Shown here: piece after piece, positions 49,003-57,484 of the stretch
How positions within the stretch are numbered: position 1 is the stretch's first letter
Layout: each line of letters starts with the position of its first letter
From: Rothia santali
Lineage (GTDB): Bacteria > Actinomycetota > Actinomycetes > Actinomycetales > Micrococcaceae
Direction of reading: 5' to 3'
Assembly: GCF_024199905.1 (NCBI RefSeq)
Contig: NZ_JANAFB010000009.1
Span: 27,034 to 91,033 of the forward strand
Length of the DNA: 64,000 nt
The notes under the pieces: model-generated
The model's database searches: none
Told to the model about the DNA's origin: nothing
What the model saw: only the letters and a program-made list of their open reading frames with translations
Made by a program: the position numbers and the translations under genes

Positions 49003-50051
49003 CAGGACCCGGCCTCCCGGGCGCCGGCGGCCGCGCGGGCGCCTCCCGGCCGGCGTCGGGGTCCGCCAGCGCCGCGCCCGGCTCGATCCGGCCCACGGGC
49101 TCCTCGCCGCCGAGGATCGGGCGGACCACCCGCCCCAGGACCTCCCGGACCCGGTCCTCCGGCAGGAAGCCGTGCCGGGCCAGCAGCGTGAGCGCGACCA
49201 GCGTCGTCGCGCGCGAGGAGCCGTCCAGGACCTTGACCGCGACGCCGGCGCCCTCCCGGGTGCCCACGGCCAGCACGCCCTCGGCGCCGAGCTTGGCGAC
49301 GACGTCGAGCTCCTCGGAGACCACGGTGTTGGGGCGGCCCACGCCCTCGACCATCTCGGGGTAGTCGACCATGGCGGTCGCCAGGGTCGCGGTGCGCGCC
49401 TCGGCGCCGATGTTCCGGATGGCCCCGCCCAGGCGGCCGTAGCCGCGGGCCAGGGCCTCGAGCGGGATCGCGGCGACGGGCGCGCCGCAGCCGTCCACGC
49501 CGAGGTGGGCGGGCGCCGCGCCCGTCGCCTCCTCGACCACCTCCATCACGAGCCGCTGCAGCGGGTGGCCCGGGTCCAGGTAGCCGGCCGTGTCCCAGCC
49601 GTTCTCGGCGCAGGCCCACAGGAACGCGGCGTGCTTGCCCGAGCAGTTCATGGCGATGCGCTGCTTCGGCTTCTCCCGGGACAGGAGGTAGGCGCGGGCC
49701 TCTGGGTCGGTGGGGTAGGCGGCGGGGCAGGCGAGGTCCCCGGGGGTCAGCCCGGCCTCCTCGAGCATGCCGGCGACCACGCGCATGTGGTCGAAGGAGC
49801 CGGTGTGGGAGCCGGCCGCGATGGCCACCTGCGCGCCGCGCAGGGGCGCGCCCGCGGTCAGCGAGGCGACCGCCTGGAACGGCTTGAGCGCCGAGCGGGC
49901 GTAGACCGGGGCCTCCGTGTCGCCCACGCGCTCCACGAGCTCCCCGTCGGGACCGACGACGGCCGCCGCGCCGATGTGCCGCGACTCGACGAAGCCGCTC
50001 CTGACCACGACGGCCAGCTCCGCGGCGGCCTCCCAGCTGAAAGTCTGCATG
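49002..50051 (-). CDS. Asparaginase (AnsA/L-asparaginase II family), possible frame break at 3' end
   Basis: About 350 residues. VESRHIGAAAVVGPDGELVERVGD, YARSALKPFQAV, GSHTGSFDHMRVV and MNCSGKHAAFLWAC are the motifs of the thermolabile, Rhizobium-type asparaginase II family. It hydrolyses asparagine to aspartate and ammonia. The natural end appears to be the TGA that overlaps the next ATG (TGATG, 49002-49004), but the main frame misses it, so a slip near 49050 is likely. AAGAAT lies 6 nt before the ATG, an imperfect leaderless signal. Confidence 0.8.
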   Translation of the reverse strand, partial: HADFQLGGRRGAGRRGQERLRRVAAHRRGGRRRSRRGARGARGRHGGPGLRPLGAQAVPGGRLADRGRAPARRAGGHRGRLPHRLLRPHARGRRHARGGRADPRGPRLPRRLPHRPRGPRLPPVPGEAEAAHRHELLGQARRVPVGLRRERLGHGRLPGPGPPAAAARDGGGRGGDGRGARPPRRGRLRRARRRDPARGPGPRLRPPGRGHPEHRRRGAHRDPGDRHGRLPRDGRGRGPPQHRGLRGARRRRQARRRGRAGRGHPGGRRRRGQGPGRLLARDDAGRAHAAGPARLPAGGPGPGGPGAGGPPDPRRRGARGPDRAGRGAGGPRRRPGGARAAAGAREAGS

Positions 50052-50222
50052 GGGCCATTCTTCCACGCCGCCGGCCGCCGGGCCCGACGTCGCGCCCGCA
50101 CCGCCGCCGGGCGCCGCACCGCCCGCACCGCAGCGTGCCGCCGGGACGGGCACCACTCTCCCGCCGACCGGACCCCCTCCCGCATCGCGGACCCCGTGGC
50201 GGTGGGACCAGGCACGATTCGT

Positions 50223-50228
50223 TATGGT
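50223..50228 (+). promoter_or_regulatory. -10 element of leaderless purD
   Basis: TATGGT, 6 nt before ATG 50235; no Shine-Dalgarno. Confidence 0.55.
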
Positions 50229-50234
50229 TGCTCC

Positions 50235-51539
50235 ATGAAGGTTTTGGTGCTGGGCCCCGGGGGCCGTGAACACGCAATCGTCAGCACGCTGCTCAGGGAC
50301 CCCGCCGTGACCGAGGTCCACAGCGCCCCCGGCAACGCGGGGATCGCCGCGCTGGTGCAGACCCACGCGGTCGACGCGAACAGCCCCGAGGAGGCCACCG
50401 CCCTGGCCGAGCGGCTGGGCGCCGACCTGGTCGTGGTCGGCCCCGAGGCGCCCCTGGTCGCGGGGGTCTCCGACGCCCTGCGCGAGGCGGGCTTCCCCGT
50501 CTTCGGCCCCAGCGCCGCGGCCGCCCGGCTCGAGGGCTCCAAGGCCTTCGCCAAGGAGGTCATGGCGGAGGCGGGGGTCCCCACCGCGATGGCCCGCGTG
50601 GCCCACGACCTCGACGCCGCCGCCGAGGCCCTCGACTCCTTCGGGGCGCCCTACGTCGTCAAGGAGGACGGGCTGGCGGCCGGCAAGGGCGTCGTCGTGA
50701 CCGAGGACCGCGCCGAGGCGCTGGAGCACGCCCGCATGTGCCTGGACGGTGGCTCGACCGTGGTGATTGAGGAGTACCTCGACGGCCCGGAGGTCTCCCT
50801 CTTCGTGATCTGCGACGGCGTCCACACCGTCCCGCTCTCCCCGGCCCAGGACTTCAAGCGCATCTTCGACGCCGACCGCGGCCCCAACACCGGCGGCATG
50901 GGTGCCTACACGCCGCTGCCGTGGCTGCCCGAGGGCTTCACCGACGAGGTGGTCCGCCGGGTCGCCCAGCCGACCGTCGACGCGATGGCCCAGCGCGGGA
51001 CCCCCTTCGTCGGGGTCCTGTACTGCGGGCTGGCCATGACCAGCCGGGGCCTGCGCGTCGTCGAGTTCAACGCCCGCTTCGGGGATCCCGAGACCCAGGC
51101 CGTGCTGGCCCGGCTCGCGACGCCGCTCGGCCAGCTCCTGCTCGCGGCCGCCATCGGCGAGCTGGACGGCCGGGAGACGCTGCGCTGGGACACCCGCTCC
51201 GCCGTCGGGGTCGTGATGGCCGCCGAGAACTACCCGGGCACGCCCCGCGGGGGCGACCCGATCGAGGGCATCGCCGAGGCCGAGGGCCTCGAGGGGGTCA
51301 CCGTGCTGCACGCGGGGACCCGCGCCGAGCACGACGCCGAGGGGCGCCCGGCCGTGGTGACCTCCGGGGGCCGGGTGCTCGCCGTCGTCGCCCTCGCCGA
51401 GGACCTCGGCACGGCCCGCGCCGCCGCCTACGAGGGCGTGGGGCGCATCTCGTGGGCCGGCGCCCAGCACCGCACCGACATCGCCGAGCGGGCCGCCGCG
51501 GGCGAGATCAGCATCCCCAGCGCCTCGGCGTCGAACTAG
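50235..51539 (+). CDS. purD: Phosphoribosylamine-glycine ligase (GAR synthetase)
   Basis: The protein has 434 residues. MKVLVLGPGGREHAIV is the N-domain start; the ATP-grasp region has YVVKEDGLAAGKGVVV, GPEVSLFVICDG and GPNTGGMGAYTPLPW; VEFNARFGDPETQAVL completes the active site. Second step of purine synthesis. It diverges from asparaginase and is followed 18 bases later by purC. Confidence 0.97.
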   Translation: MKVLVLGPGGREHAIVSTLLRDPAVTEVHSAPGNAGIAALVQTHAVDANSPEEATALAERLGADLVVVGPEAPLVAGVSDALREAGFPVFGPSAAAARLEGSKAFAKEVMAEAGVPTAMARVAHDLDAAAEALDSFGAPYVVKEDGLAAGKGVVVTEDRAEALEHARMCLDGGSTVVIEEYLDGPEVSLFVICDGVHTVPLSPAQDFKRIFDADRGPNTGGMGAYTPLPWLPEGFTDEVVRRVAQPTVDAMAQRGTPFVGVLYCGLAMTSRGLRVVEFNARFGDPETQAVLARLATPLGQLLLAAAIGELDGRETLRWDTRSAVGVVMAAENYPGTPRGGDPIEGIAEAEGLEGVTVLHAGTRAEHDAEGRPAVVTSGGRVLAVVALAEDLGTARAAAYEGVGRISWAGAQHRTDIAERAAAGEISIPSASASN

Positions 51540-51557
51540 AAGCAGGAGCCACCACCC

Positions 51558-52481
51558 ATGTCCCACGAACCGGTCGAGATCCCTGGCTGGCAGCACATCT
51601 ACTCCGGGAAGGTGCGGGACCTGTACGTCCCCGCCCAGGGGTGGGACGTCTCCGGGTCCTCCCTGGCGGACAACGCGGAGGTCAGGGCCGGCTCGGTCAT
51701 GGTGGTCGCCTCCGACAGGATCAGCGCCTTCGACCACGTGCTGCCGAGCCTCATCCCGGACAAGGGCAAGATCCTCACCCAGCTGAGCCTGTGGTGGTTC
51801 GACCAGCTCCGGGGCATCCCCAACCACGTGCTCTCGACCGACGTGCCGGAGGTCGTGGCCGGGCGGGCCATGATCTGCAAGTCGCTGTCGATGTTCCCGG
51901 TGGAGTGCATCGCCCGCGGGTACCTGACCGGCTCGGGGCTCGCCGAGTACCGGCGCTCGGGCAGCGTGTGCGGCGTCGAGCTGCCGGACGGGCTGGTGGA
52001 CGGCTCGCGCCTCGAGGCGCCGATCTTCACCCCCACCGGCAAGGCCGAGGTGGGCGAGCACGACGAGGCCATCACGTTCCAGGAGATGAGCGAGGCGGTG
52101 GGCCGCTCGATGGGCGAGCGGCTGCGCGAGCTGACCCTGCAGATCTACTCGACCGCCGAGGCCGTGGCCCGCGAGCGGGGGATCATCCTGGCGGACACCA
52201 AGGTCGAGTTCGGGCTCGACTCCTACCGCGGCGAGGTGACCCTCGGCGACGAGGTGCTGACCCCCGACTCCTCGCGGTTCTGGGACGGCCGGGCCTGGGA
52301 GCCGGGCCGGGCCCAGGCGAGCTTCGACAAGCAGTACGTGCGCGACTGGCTGACCTCGGACGCCTCCGGGTGGGACCGGGCGGGCGCCCCGCCGGAGCTG
52401 CCGGGCGACGTCGTAGAGCGCACCCGGGAGCGCTACGTCGAGGCCTACGAGCGGCTGACCGGGACCGAGTTCACAGCCTGA
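51558..52481 (+). CDS. purC: SAICAR synthetase
   Basis: The protein has 307 residues. IYSGKVRDLYVP, ASDRISAFDHVLPSLIPDKGKILTQLSLWWF, ECIARGYLTGSG and ILADTKVEFGLD are the PurC motifs. It joins CAIR with aspartate in purine synthesis. An AGCAGGAGCC site precedes the ATG. Operon with purD. Confidence 0.97.
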   Translation: MSHEPVEIPGWQHIYSGKVRDLYVPAQGWDVSGSSLADNAEVRAGSVMVVASDRISAFDHVLPSLIPDKGKILTQLSLWWFDQLRGIPNHVLSTDVPEVVAGRAMICKSLSMFPVECIARGYLTGSGLAEYRRSGSVCGVELPDGLVDGSRLEAPIFTPTGKAEVGEHDEAITFQEMSEAVGRSMGERLRELTLQIYSTAEAVARERGIILADTKVEFGLDSYRGEVTLGDEVLTPDSSRFWDGRAWEPGRAQASFDKQYVRDWLTSDASGWDRAGAPPELPGDVVERTRERYVEAYERLTGTEFTA

Positions 52482-52547
52482 GGGCCCGGCCTTCCGCATG
52501 ACCGCCGTCCGGAGCCGGGCGCGGAGACCGACGCCGAGGAGGGCGCC

Positions 52548-53783
52548 ATGTCAGACCCGTTCCCGCAGGACGACGGGCATCGCACCGTCGCGCTCGTGCT
52601 CGCGGGCGGCCGGGGCAGCCGGCTCTCGCCGCTGACCGACGCCCGCTCCAAGCCCGCGGTCCCGGTCGCGGGCAGCTACCGGCTGATCGACGTCGTGCTC
52701 TCCAACCTGGTGCACTCCGGGCTGCGGGATGTGTGGGTCGTGGAGCAGTACCGGCCCTTCACCCTCAACCGGCACCTGGCCGGCGGGCGGCCGTGGGACC
52801 TCGACGGCACGCGGCACGGGCTGCAGATCCTCCCGCCCTCCGAGGGGCGCCCGGAGGAGGGGTTCGCGGCCGGCAACGGCCACGCCCTCTACCAGCAGAT
52901 GGCCGTCCTGGAGGCCTTCGGGGCGCGGGAGGTGGTGGTGCTGAGCGCCGATCACCTCTACCAGCTCGACCTGCGGCCCGTGCTCGAGCAGCACCGGGAG
53001 CGCGGCTCGGAGCTGACCGTGGTCACCACCGAGGTGGACGAGGACCCCTCCCGCTACGGCGTCGTGCGGGTGGGCGAGGCGGGCGAGGTCACCCACTACG
53101 ACTACAAGCCCGAGAACCCCGCGGGGAACCTGGTGGCCACGGAGATCTTCGTCTACGACGTCGCGGCCCTGAGCGCCGTCATGGAGCGCCTGGTCCGGCG
53201 CTGGGAGACCGAGGGCGACGCCGGCGAGCCCGATCCCGAGGACGGCGACCCCGGCGGGGACGCGACCGAGGACGAGGGGACCTCCCTGGGCGACTACGGC
53301 GAGTCGATCGTCCCCGACTTCGTCCGCCGCGGCCGGGTGCACGAGTACCGGCTGGAGGGGTACTGGCGGGACATCGGCACGGTGGACGCGTACTTCCGCG
53401 CCCACATGGACCTGCTCGAGGGCGGCGGGCTCCCGCTGGAGAACCCCGAGTGGCCGATGATCTCCAACAACGCCCCCGCGGCGCCCGCCCGGATCGAGGC
53501 GGGCTCGGAGGTCTCGGGCTCCCTGGTGTGCGCCGGGGCGCGGGTCCGCGGGGCCGTGGAGCACAGCGTGATCGGGCCGGGCGTGGTGGTCGAGCGCGGG
53601 GCGCGGGTCTCGCGCTCGGTCCTGCTGGGGGACACGCGGGTGCCGTCCGGGGCGGTGCTGGAGTCGGTGATCGCCGACGTCGGGGCCCCCGTGCCGGAGG
53701 GACGCACCGGGCGCACCCGCCCCGGGCCCGGGAACATCACGGTGCTGGCGGCGACCGGCGGCGGGGCCGACACGGAGGAGTAA
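52548..53783 (+). CDS. glgC: Glucose-1-phosphate adenylyltransferase-like protein
   Basis: The protein has 411 residues. The nucleotide motif is LAGGRGSRLSPLTDARSKPAVPVAGSYRLIDVVLSN, followed by EQYRPFTLNRHLAGGRPWDL, SADHLYQLD and EGYWRDIGTVDAY. The C-terminus is a left-handed beta-helix. This fits GlgC, which makes ADP-glucose for glycogen. An acidic 25-residue insertion near 227-250 is unusual. Related sugar nucleotidyltransferases remain possible. Confidence 0.85.
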   Translation: MSDPFPQDDGHRTVALVLAGGRGSRLSPLTDARSKPAVPVAGSYRLIDVVLSNLVHSGLRDVWVVEQYRPFTLNRHLAGGRPWDLDGTRHGLQILPPSEGRPEEGFAAGNGHALYQQMAVLEAFGAREVVVLSADHLYQLDLRPVLEQHRERGSELTVVTTEVDEDPSRYGVVRVGEAGEVTHYDYKPENPAGNLVATEIFVYDVAALSAVMERLVRRWETEGDAGEPDPEDGDPGGDATEDEGTSLGDYGESIVPDFVRRGRVHEYRLEGYWRDIGTVDAYFRAHMDLLEGGGLPLENPEWPMISNNAPAAPARIEAGSEVSGSLVCAGARVRGAVEHSVIGPGVVVERGARVSRSVLLGDTRVPSGAVLESVIADVGAPVPEGRTGRTRPGPGNITVLAATGGGADTEE

Positions 53784-53882
53784 GGAGGGGCCGCCCTGGC
53801 CGGGGCGCCTCGGACGCGGGCTCGGCGAGGGGCCGCATGGCGCGGGCTCGGCCCGGCGAGGGCGCCCCGGGCGTGGCCCGGC

Positions 53883-54608
53883 TCAGCCGTGCGGGAAGGC
53901 CGTCTCGTGGAACCAGCGGATGTGCTCGGCCACCGCGCGGGAGGCGGCGTCGGCGTCGTGCCCGCGGACGGCCGCCAGGATGTCCCGGTGCTGGGCCTGA
54001 AGGCGAGCGCGCACCGCGGGCCAGTCGGGCAGGCCCCGCACGCCCTCCTGGACGTAGCCGACCGTGGCCTGGCGGAGGGACTCGAGGATCGTGCCCACCA
54101 CGACGTTGCCGCCCAGCTCGCTCAGCATCACGTGGAAGCGGGCGTCGAGCTCGTGGAAGCGCTCGTCGGGGAGGCCCGGGTCGTCGAGCTCGTCGAGGAT
54201 GCGGCCGGCCCGGTCCAGGACGGCCTCGGCGCGCTCGCCGGACCAGGCCGCGGCGGCCGCGGCGGCGTCGGACTCCAGGAGCACGCGGGTCGAGACCATG
54301 TCCGCCACGGGCAGGAAGCGGGAGGCCAGGTGCATCCGCAGCCCCCAGCCCAGCGCCGCGGAGGGCTCGGAGATCACGACGGCGCCCGCGGCCGGCCCCG
54401 AGCCGACCCCGGAGCGCACCAGCCCCATCGCGTCCAGCACGCGGATGGCCTCCCGGACCGAGGTGCGGGAGATCCCGAACTCCTCGGCCAGCGCCCGCTC
54501 GGAGGGCAGCCGGTCGCCCACGCTCAGGTCCCCCGAGCGGAGGCGAGTCTCGATGGCGCTCAGCACCACCTCGTACGTCTTGTTGCCGATGACGGCGCTC
54601 TTTCCCAC
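53883..54608 (-). CDS. lldR: FadR-type GntR regulator, LldR-like
   Basis: The protein has 241 residues. The winged helix (about 10-75) has LPSERALAEEFGISRTSVREAIRVLDAMGLV; the FCD effector domain (about 95-225) has the helical bundle with D-x3-H and H residues for a metal or carboxylate. It probably senses lactate. Its GTG lies one base after the lctP stop, so it is cotranscribed with the permease. Two FadR-type operators flank the lctP/lutABC promoter region. Confidence 0.88.
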   Translation of the reverse strand: MGKSAVIGNKTYEVVLSAIETRLRSGDLSVGDRLPSERALAEEFGISRTSVREAIRVLDAMGLVRSGVGSGPAAGAVVISEPSAALGWGLRMHLASRFLPVADMVSTRVLLESDAAAAAAAWSGERAEAVLDRAGRILDELDDPGLPDERFHELDARFHVMLSELGGNVVVGTILESLRQATVGYVQEGVRGLPDWPAVRARLQAQHRDILAAVRGHDADAASRAVAEHIRWFHETAFPHG

Positions 54609-54609
54609 A

Positions 54610-56280
54610 TTAGGGAATCATCCACGCCAGCACGGTGGACTGCAAGAAGACCAGGGCGCAGATGATCAGCAGCAGCCCGAGGCTCCACGGCAGGACCCGC
54701 TTGAAGATCTCCGACTCCTGCCCCTCCATCCGGACCGCGGTCGCGGCGATCGCCAGCGACTGCGGCGAGATCATCTTGCCCACGACGCCGCCCGAGGTGT
54801 TGGCCGCGAGCAGCAGGTTCGGGTCGATGCCCGCGTTGGTCGCCGCGGTGTGCTGGAGGTTGGAGAACAGCGCGTTGGCCGAGGTGTCCGACCCGGTGAC
54901 GGCGGTGCCGAGCCAGCCGAGGACGGGGGAGAGGAACGCGAAGACCCCGCCGAGGGAGGCAAGGTAGACCCCGACGCTCACGGTCTGGCCGGAGAAGTTC
55001 ATGACGTAGGCCAGGGCCAGCACCGCGACGATCGTCAGCGCGGCCCAGCGCATCCGGTGGGCGCACACCCAGATCTGCGCGAGCGCCGTCGGGATCCCGA
55101 GCCGGTAGCGCCCGCCCTCGCTGAAGAGCGTGTAGGCGACCGCCACGATCAGCCCGGCCGCGAACAGCATGGTGCCCGGGCTGGACAGCCACGAGAAGGT
55201 GTAGGTGGCCCCGGCGATGGGCGTGCCCTCCGCGGTGACGATCCGCTCCGAGATCACGGGCCAGGGCACCTTGAGGTCGGTGGCCGCGAGCGCCCGGGGC
55301 ACGTCCGCCCCGAGGGTCCAGAGCTTGCCGACCGCGAAGACGCCGACGACGACCAGATAGGGCAGCAGCGCCATCCACACCCGGACCGGCCGGAGCGGCT
55401 CCCCGGCCTCTGCCTCGCCCACCGGGAGGCCGAGCCGCTCCTTGAAGCGCCGCGCCCCGCGGGGCCGCCACGCCTTGAGCAGCAGGACCGCCGCGCCCAG
55501 GGAGACCAGGCAGGCCACGATGTCGGTGAGCTCGTAGGAGAAGTGCGTGGCCGACCACCACTGCGCGACCCCGAAGGAGACGCCGATGACCAGCGCGGCC
55601 AGCCACGCGTCCCGAAGCCCGCGGACCCCGTCCAGGATCCACAGCAGGATGAAGGGCACCAGGACCGCGACGAACGGCGCCTGGTGCCCCACGATCGCGC
55701 CGATGTGCGCCGGGTCCTCCCCGGTCAGGGTCCCGGCCGTGGTGATGGGGATGGCCAGCGCGCCGAAGGCCACCGGCGCGGTGTTGGCCAGCAGCACGGT
55801 GACCGCGGCCCGCAGCGGCTTGACGCCCAAGGCCATGATCATCGTCGCGGTAATGGCCACGGGCGCGCCGAAGCCGGCCAGGGCCTCGAGCAGGCCGCCG
55901 AAGCAGAAGGCGATGAGGATCGCCTGGATGCGCAGGTCCCCTCCGCCGATCCGGTCGAAGGTGCGCCGCAGGTCCTCGAAGCGGCCCGAGCGCACGGTCA
56001 GCTCGTAGAACCACAGCGCCATGACGATGATCCAGACGATGGGGAACGCCCCGAAGGCCGCCCCCTGGGTCCCCGAGAGCAGGGCCAGCTCGAGCGGCAT
56101 GCCGAACGCCAGCCAGGCCACGAGCACCGCGGCGGTCAGGGCGGCGAGGGCGGAGGTGTGGGCGCGGGCCTTCACGGCCAGCAGCATGACGAAGAACGTC
56201 ACGAGGGGGATCAGGGCCACGAGGGCCGAGAGGCCCGCGGATCCGCCCACGGCGTCGGTGGTGGCGGTGAAGAGGTCCAC
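54610..56280 (-). CDS. lctP: L-lactate permease
   Basis: The protein has 556 residues and about 13 helices, close to E. coli LldP. LLEALAGFGAPVAITATMIMALG, ANTAPVAFGALAIPI and GSDTSANALFSNLQHTAA are LctP motifs. It imports lactate with protons. GTG 56280 stands 5 nt after AAAGGAG, which I prefer to upstream starts. First gene of lctP-lldR, divergent from lutABC. Confidence 0.95.
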   Translation of the reverse strand: MDLFTATTDAVGGSAGLSALVALIPLVTFFVMLLAVKARAHTSALAALTAAVLVAWLAFGMPLELALLSGTQGAAFGAFPIVWIIVMALWFYELTVRSGRFEDLRRTFDRIGGGDLRIQAILIAFCFGGLLEALAGFGAPVAITATMIMALGVKPLRAAVTVLLANTAPVAFGALAIPITTAGTLTGEDPAHIGAIVGHQAPFVAVLVPFILLWILDGVRGLRDAWLAALVIGVSFGVAQWWSATHFSYELTDIVACLVSLGAAVLLLKAWRPRGARRFKERLGLPVGEAEAGEPLRPVRVWMALLPYLVVVGVFAVGKLWTLGADVPRALAATDLKVPWPVISERIVTAEGTPIAGATYTFSWLSSPGTMLFAAGLIVAVAYTLFSEGGRYRLGIPTALAQIWVCAHRMRWAALTIVAVLALAYVMNFSGQTVSVGVYLASLGGVFAFLSPVLGWLGTAVTGSDTSANALFSNLQHTAATNAGIDPNLLLAANTSGGVVGKMISPQSLAIAATAVRMEGQESEIFKRVLPWSLGLLLIICALVFLQSTVLAWMIP

Positions 56281-56340
56281 GCGCGCTCCTTTCGGGTGCC
56301 GCCGGGCGCGGGGAGCGCGCATCGGCGGTGATGCGGGTAA

Positions 56341-56355
56341 TGTGGTCGGACCACA
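56341..56355. promoter_or_regulatory. Operator 1, FadR/LldR-type
   Basis: TGTGGTCGGACCACA, a perfect 15-bp palindrome that contains the FadR-family core TNGTNNNACNA. It lies about 60 bases before the lctP start. Confidence 0.8.
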
Positions 56356-56388
56356 ACGGAATCCGAAGATGTGAGGTACAATACATCA

Positions 56389-56403
56389 TGTGGTCGGACC
56401 ACA
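56389..56403. promoter_or_regulatory. Operator 2, FadR/LldR-type
   Basis: Identical to operator 1, centre-to-centre distance 48 bases. On the minus strand TATTGT between the two could be the lctP -10. Confidence 0.8.
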
Positions 56404-56681
56404 CGATACCCGTGCGATGCGGCATGCGGAACCCGGTCTTTCCGGGCCTCTGCGAATCCGCGACGCTCTGCGGACCCCACGGATCCGGCCGCTCATTAGA
56501 TCAGAAACTTATGCGCTAAATGAGGATGAAAAATCGCGAGCTGGGTGAAACTCGCGACGCGAGATGATTCCGAAACAACGACCGGTCCTCACTACAGTGG
56601 AAGGGGAACGTCGGCCTCTTCCGGCCCCGGATCCCGTCCCGGACCGGACCGCACGCCCTCGGACCCGAAGAACGGAGACCC

Positions 56682-57482
56682 ATGCGGATCGCACTCTTCT
56701 CGACCTGCATCGTCGACGCGATGTACCCCCGCGTCGCCCGCGCCACCGTGGAGATCCTGGAGCGCCTCGGCCACGAGGTGATCTTCCCGCCCGGCCAGAC
56801 CTGCTGCTCCCAGATGCACGTCAACAGCGGCTACTTCGAGGACGCCTACCCGATCGTGCGGAACCACGTGGAGGCCTTCTCGGAGTGGGACTACGACGTC
56901 GCCGTCGCGCCCTCCGGGTCCTGCGTCGCCTCGCTGGGGCACCAGCAGCCGATGATCGCGCGCCGCGCGGGCGACGAGCCGACGGCGCGGGCCGCCGAGG
57001 ACGTCGCGGGCCGGACCTTCGAGCTCTCCCGCCTGCTGATCGACGTCCTGGGGGTCGCCGACGCCGCCCGGCAGCTCGGCTCGTACTTCCCGCACCGGGT
57101 CACCTACCACGCGAGCTGCCACGGCATGCGGCTGCTGGGTCTCGGCACGCGGCAGCCGGATCTGATCCGCACCGTCGAGGGGATCGAGTTCGCCGAGCTG
57201 CCCGACGTCGACCAGTGCTGCGGCTTCGGCGGCACGTTCTCCTTCAAGAACGCCGACACCTCGGGCGCCATGACCGCGGACAAGGTCGCGAACATCGAGT
57301 CGACCGGGGCCTCGCTGTGCACCGGGGGCGACGTCTCCTGCCTCATGAACATCGGCGGCGCCCTCAGCCGCACGGGCTCCGCGGTGCGGACCGTGCACTT
57401 CGCCGAGATCCTCGCCAGCACCCGCGAGAACCCGCTCGAGGTCCCGGAGCCCGGGGCCGTCGTCGTCACGGAAGGGAAGTGA
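56682..57482 (+). CDS. lutA: Lactate utilization protein LutA, Fe-S oxidoreductase subunit
   Basis: The protein has 266 residues. Two CCG-domain clusters are visible: TCCSQMH with the following GSC, and YHASCHGMR with QCCGFGGTFS, the Cys sets that bind Fe-S clusters. It forms the lactate-oxidising complex with LutB and LutC. The ATG follows CGGAGA. First of the lutABC operon. Confidence 0.95.
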   Translation: MRIALFSTCIVDAMYPRVARATVEILERLGHEVIFPPGQTCCSQMHVNSGYFEDAYPIVRNHVEAFSEWDYDVAVAPSGSCVASLGHQQPMIARRAGDEPTARAAEDVAGRTFELSRLLIDVLGVADAARQLGSYFPHRVTYHASCHGMRLLGLGTRQPDLIRTVEGIEFAELPDVDQCCGFGGTFSFKNADTSGAMTADKVANIESTGASLCTGGDVSCLMNIGGALSRTGSAVRTVHFAEILASTRENPLEVPEPGAVVVTEGK

Positions 57483-57484
57483 CC

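Larger units (their letters stand above)
56281..56681. other. Divergent regulatory region between lctP and lutABC
   Basis: 401 bases without a gene. It holds two identical palindromes (56341 and 56389), a relatively AT-rich stretch (56495-56535), a small hairpin (TCGCGAG/CTCGCGA, 56534-56557) and TACAGT at 56593, a possible -10 for lutABC. No coding sense. Confidence 0.75.
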
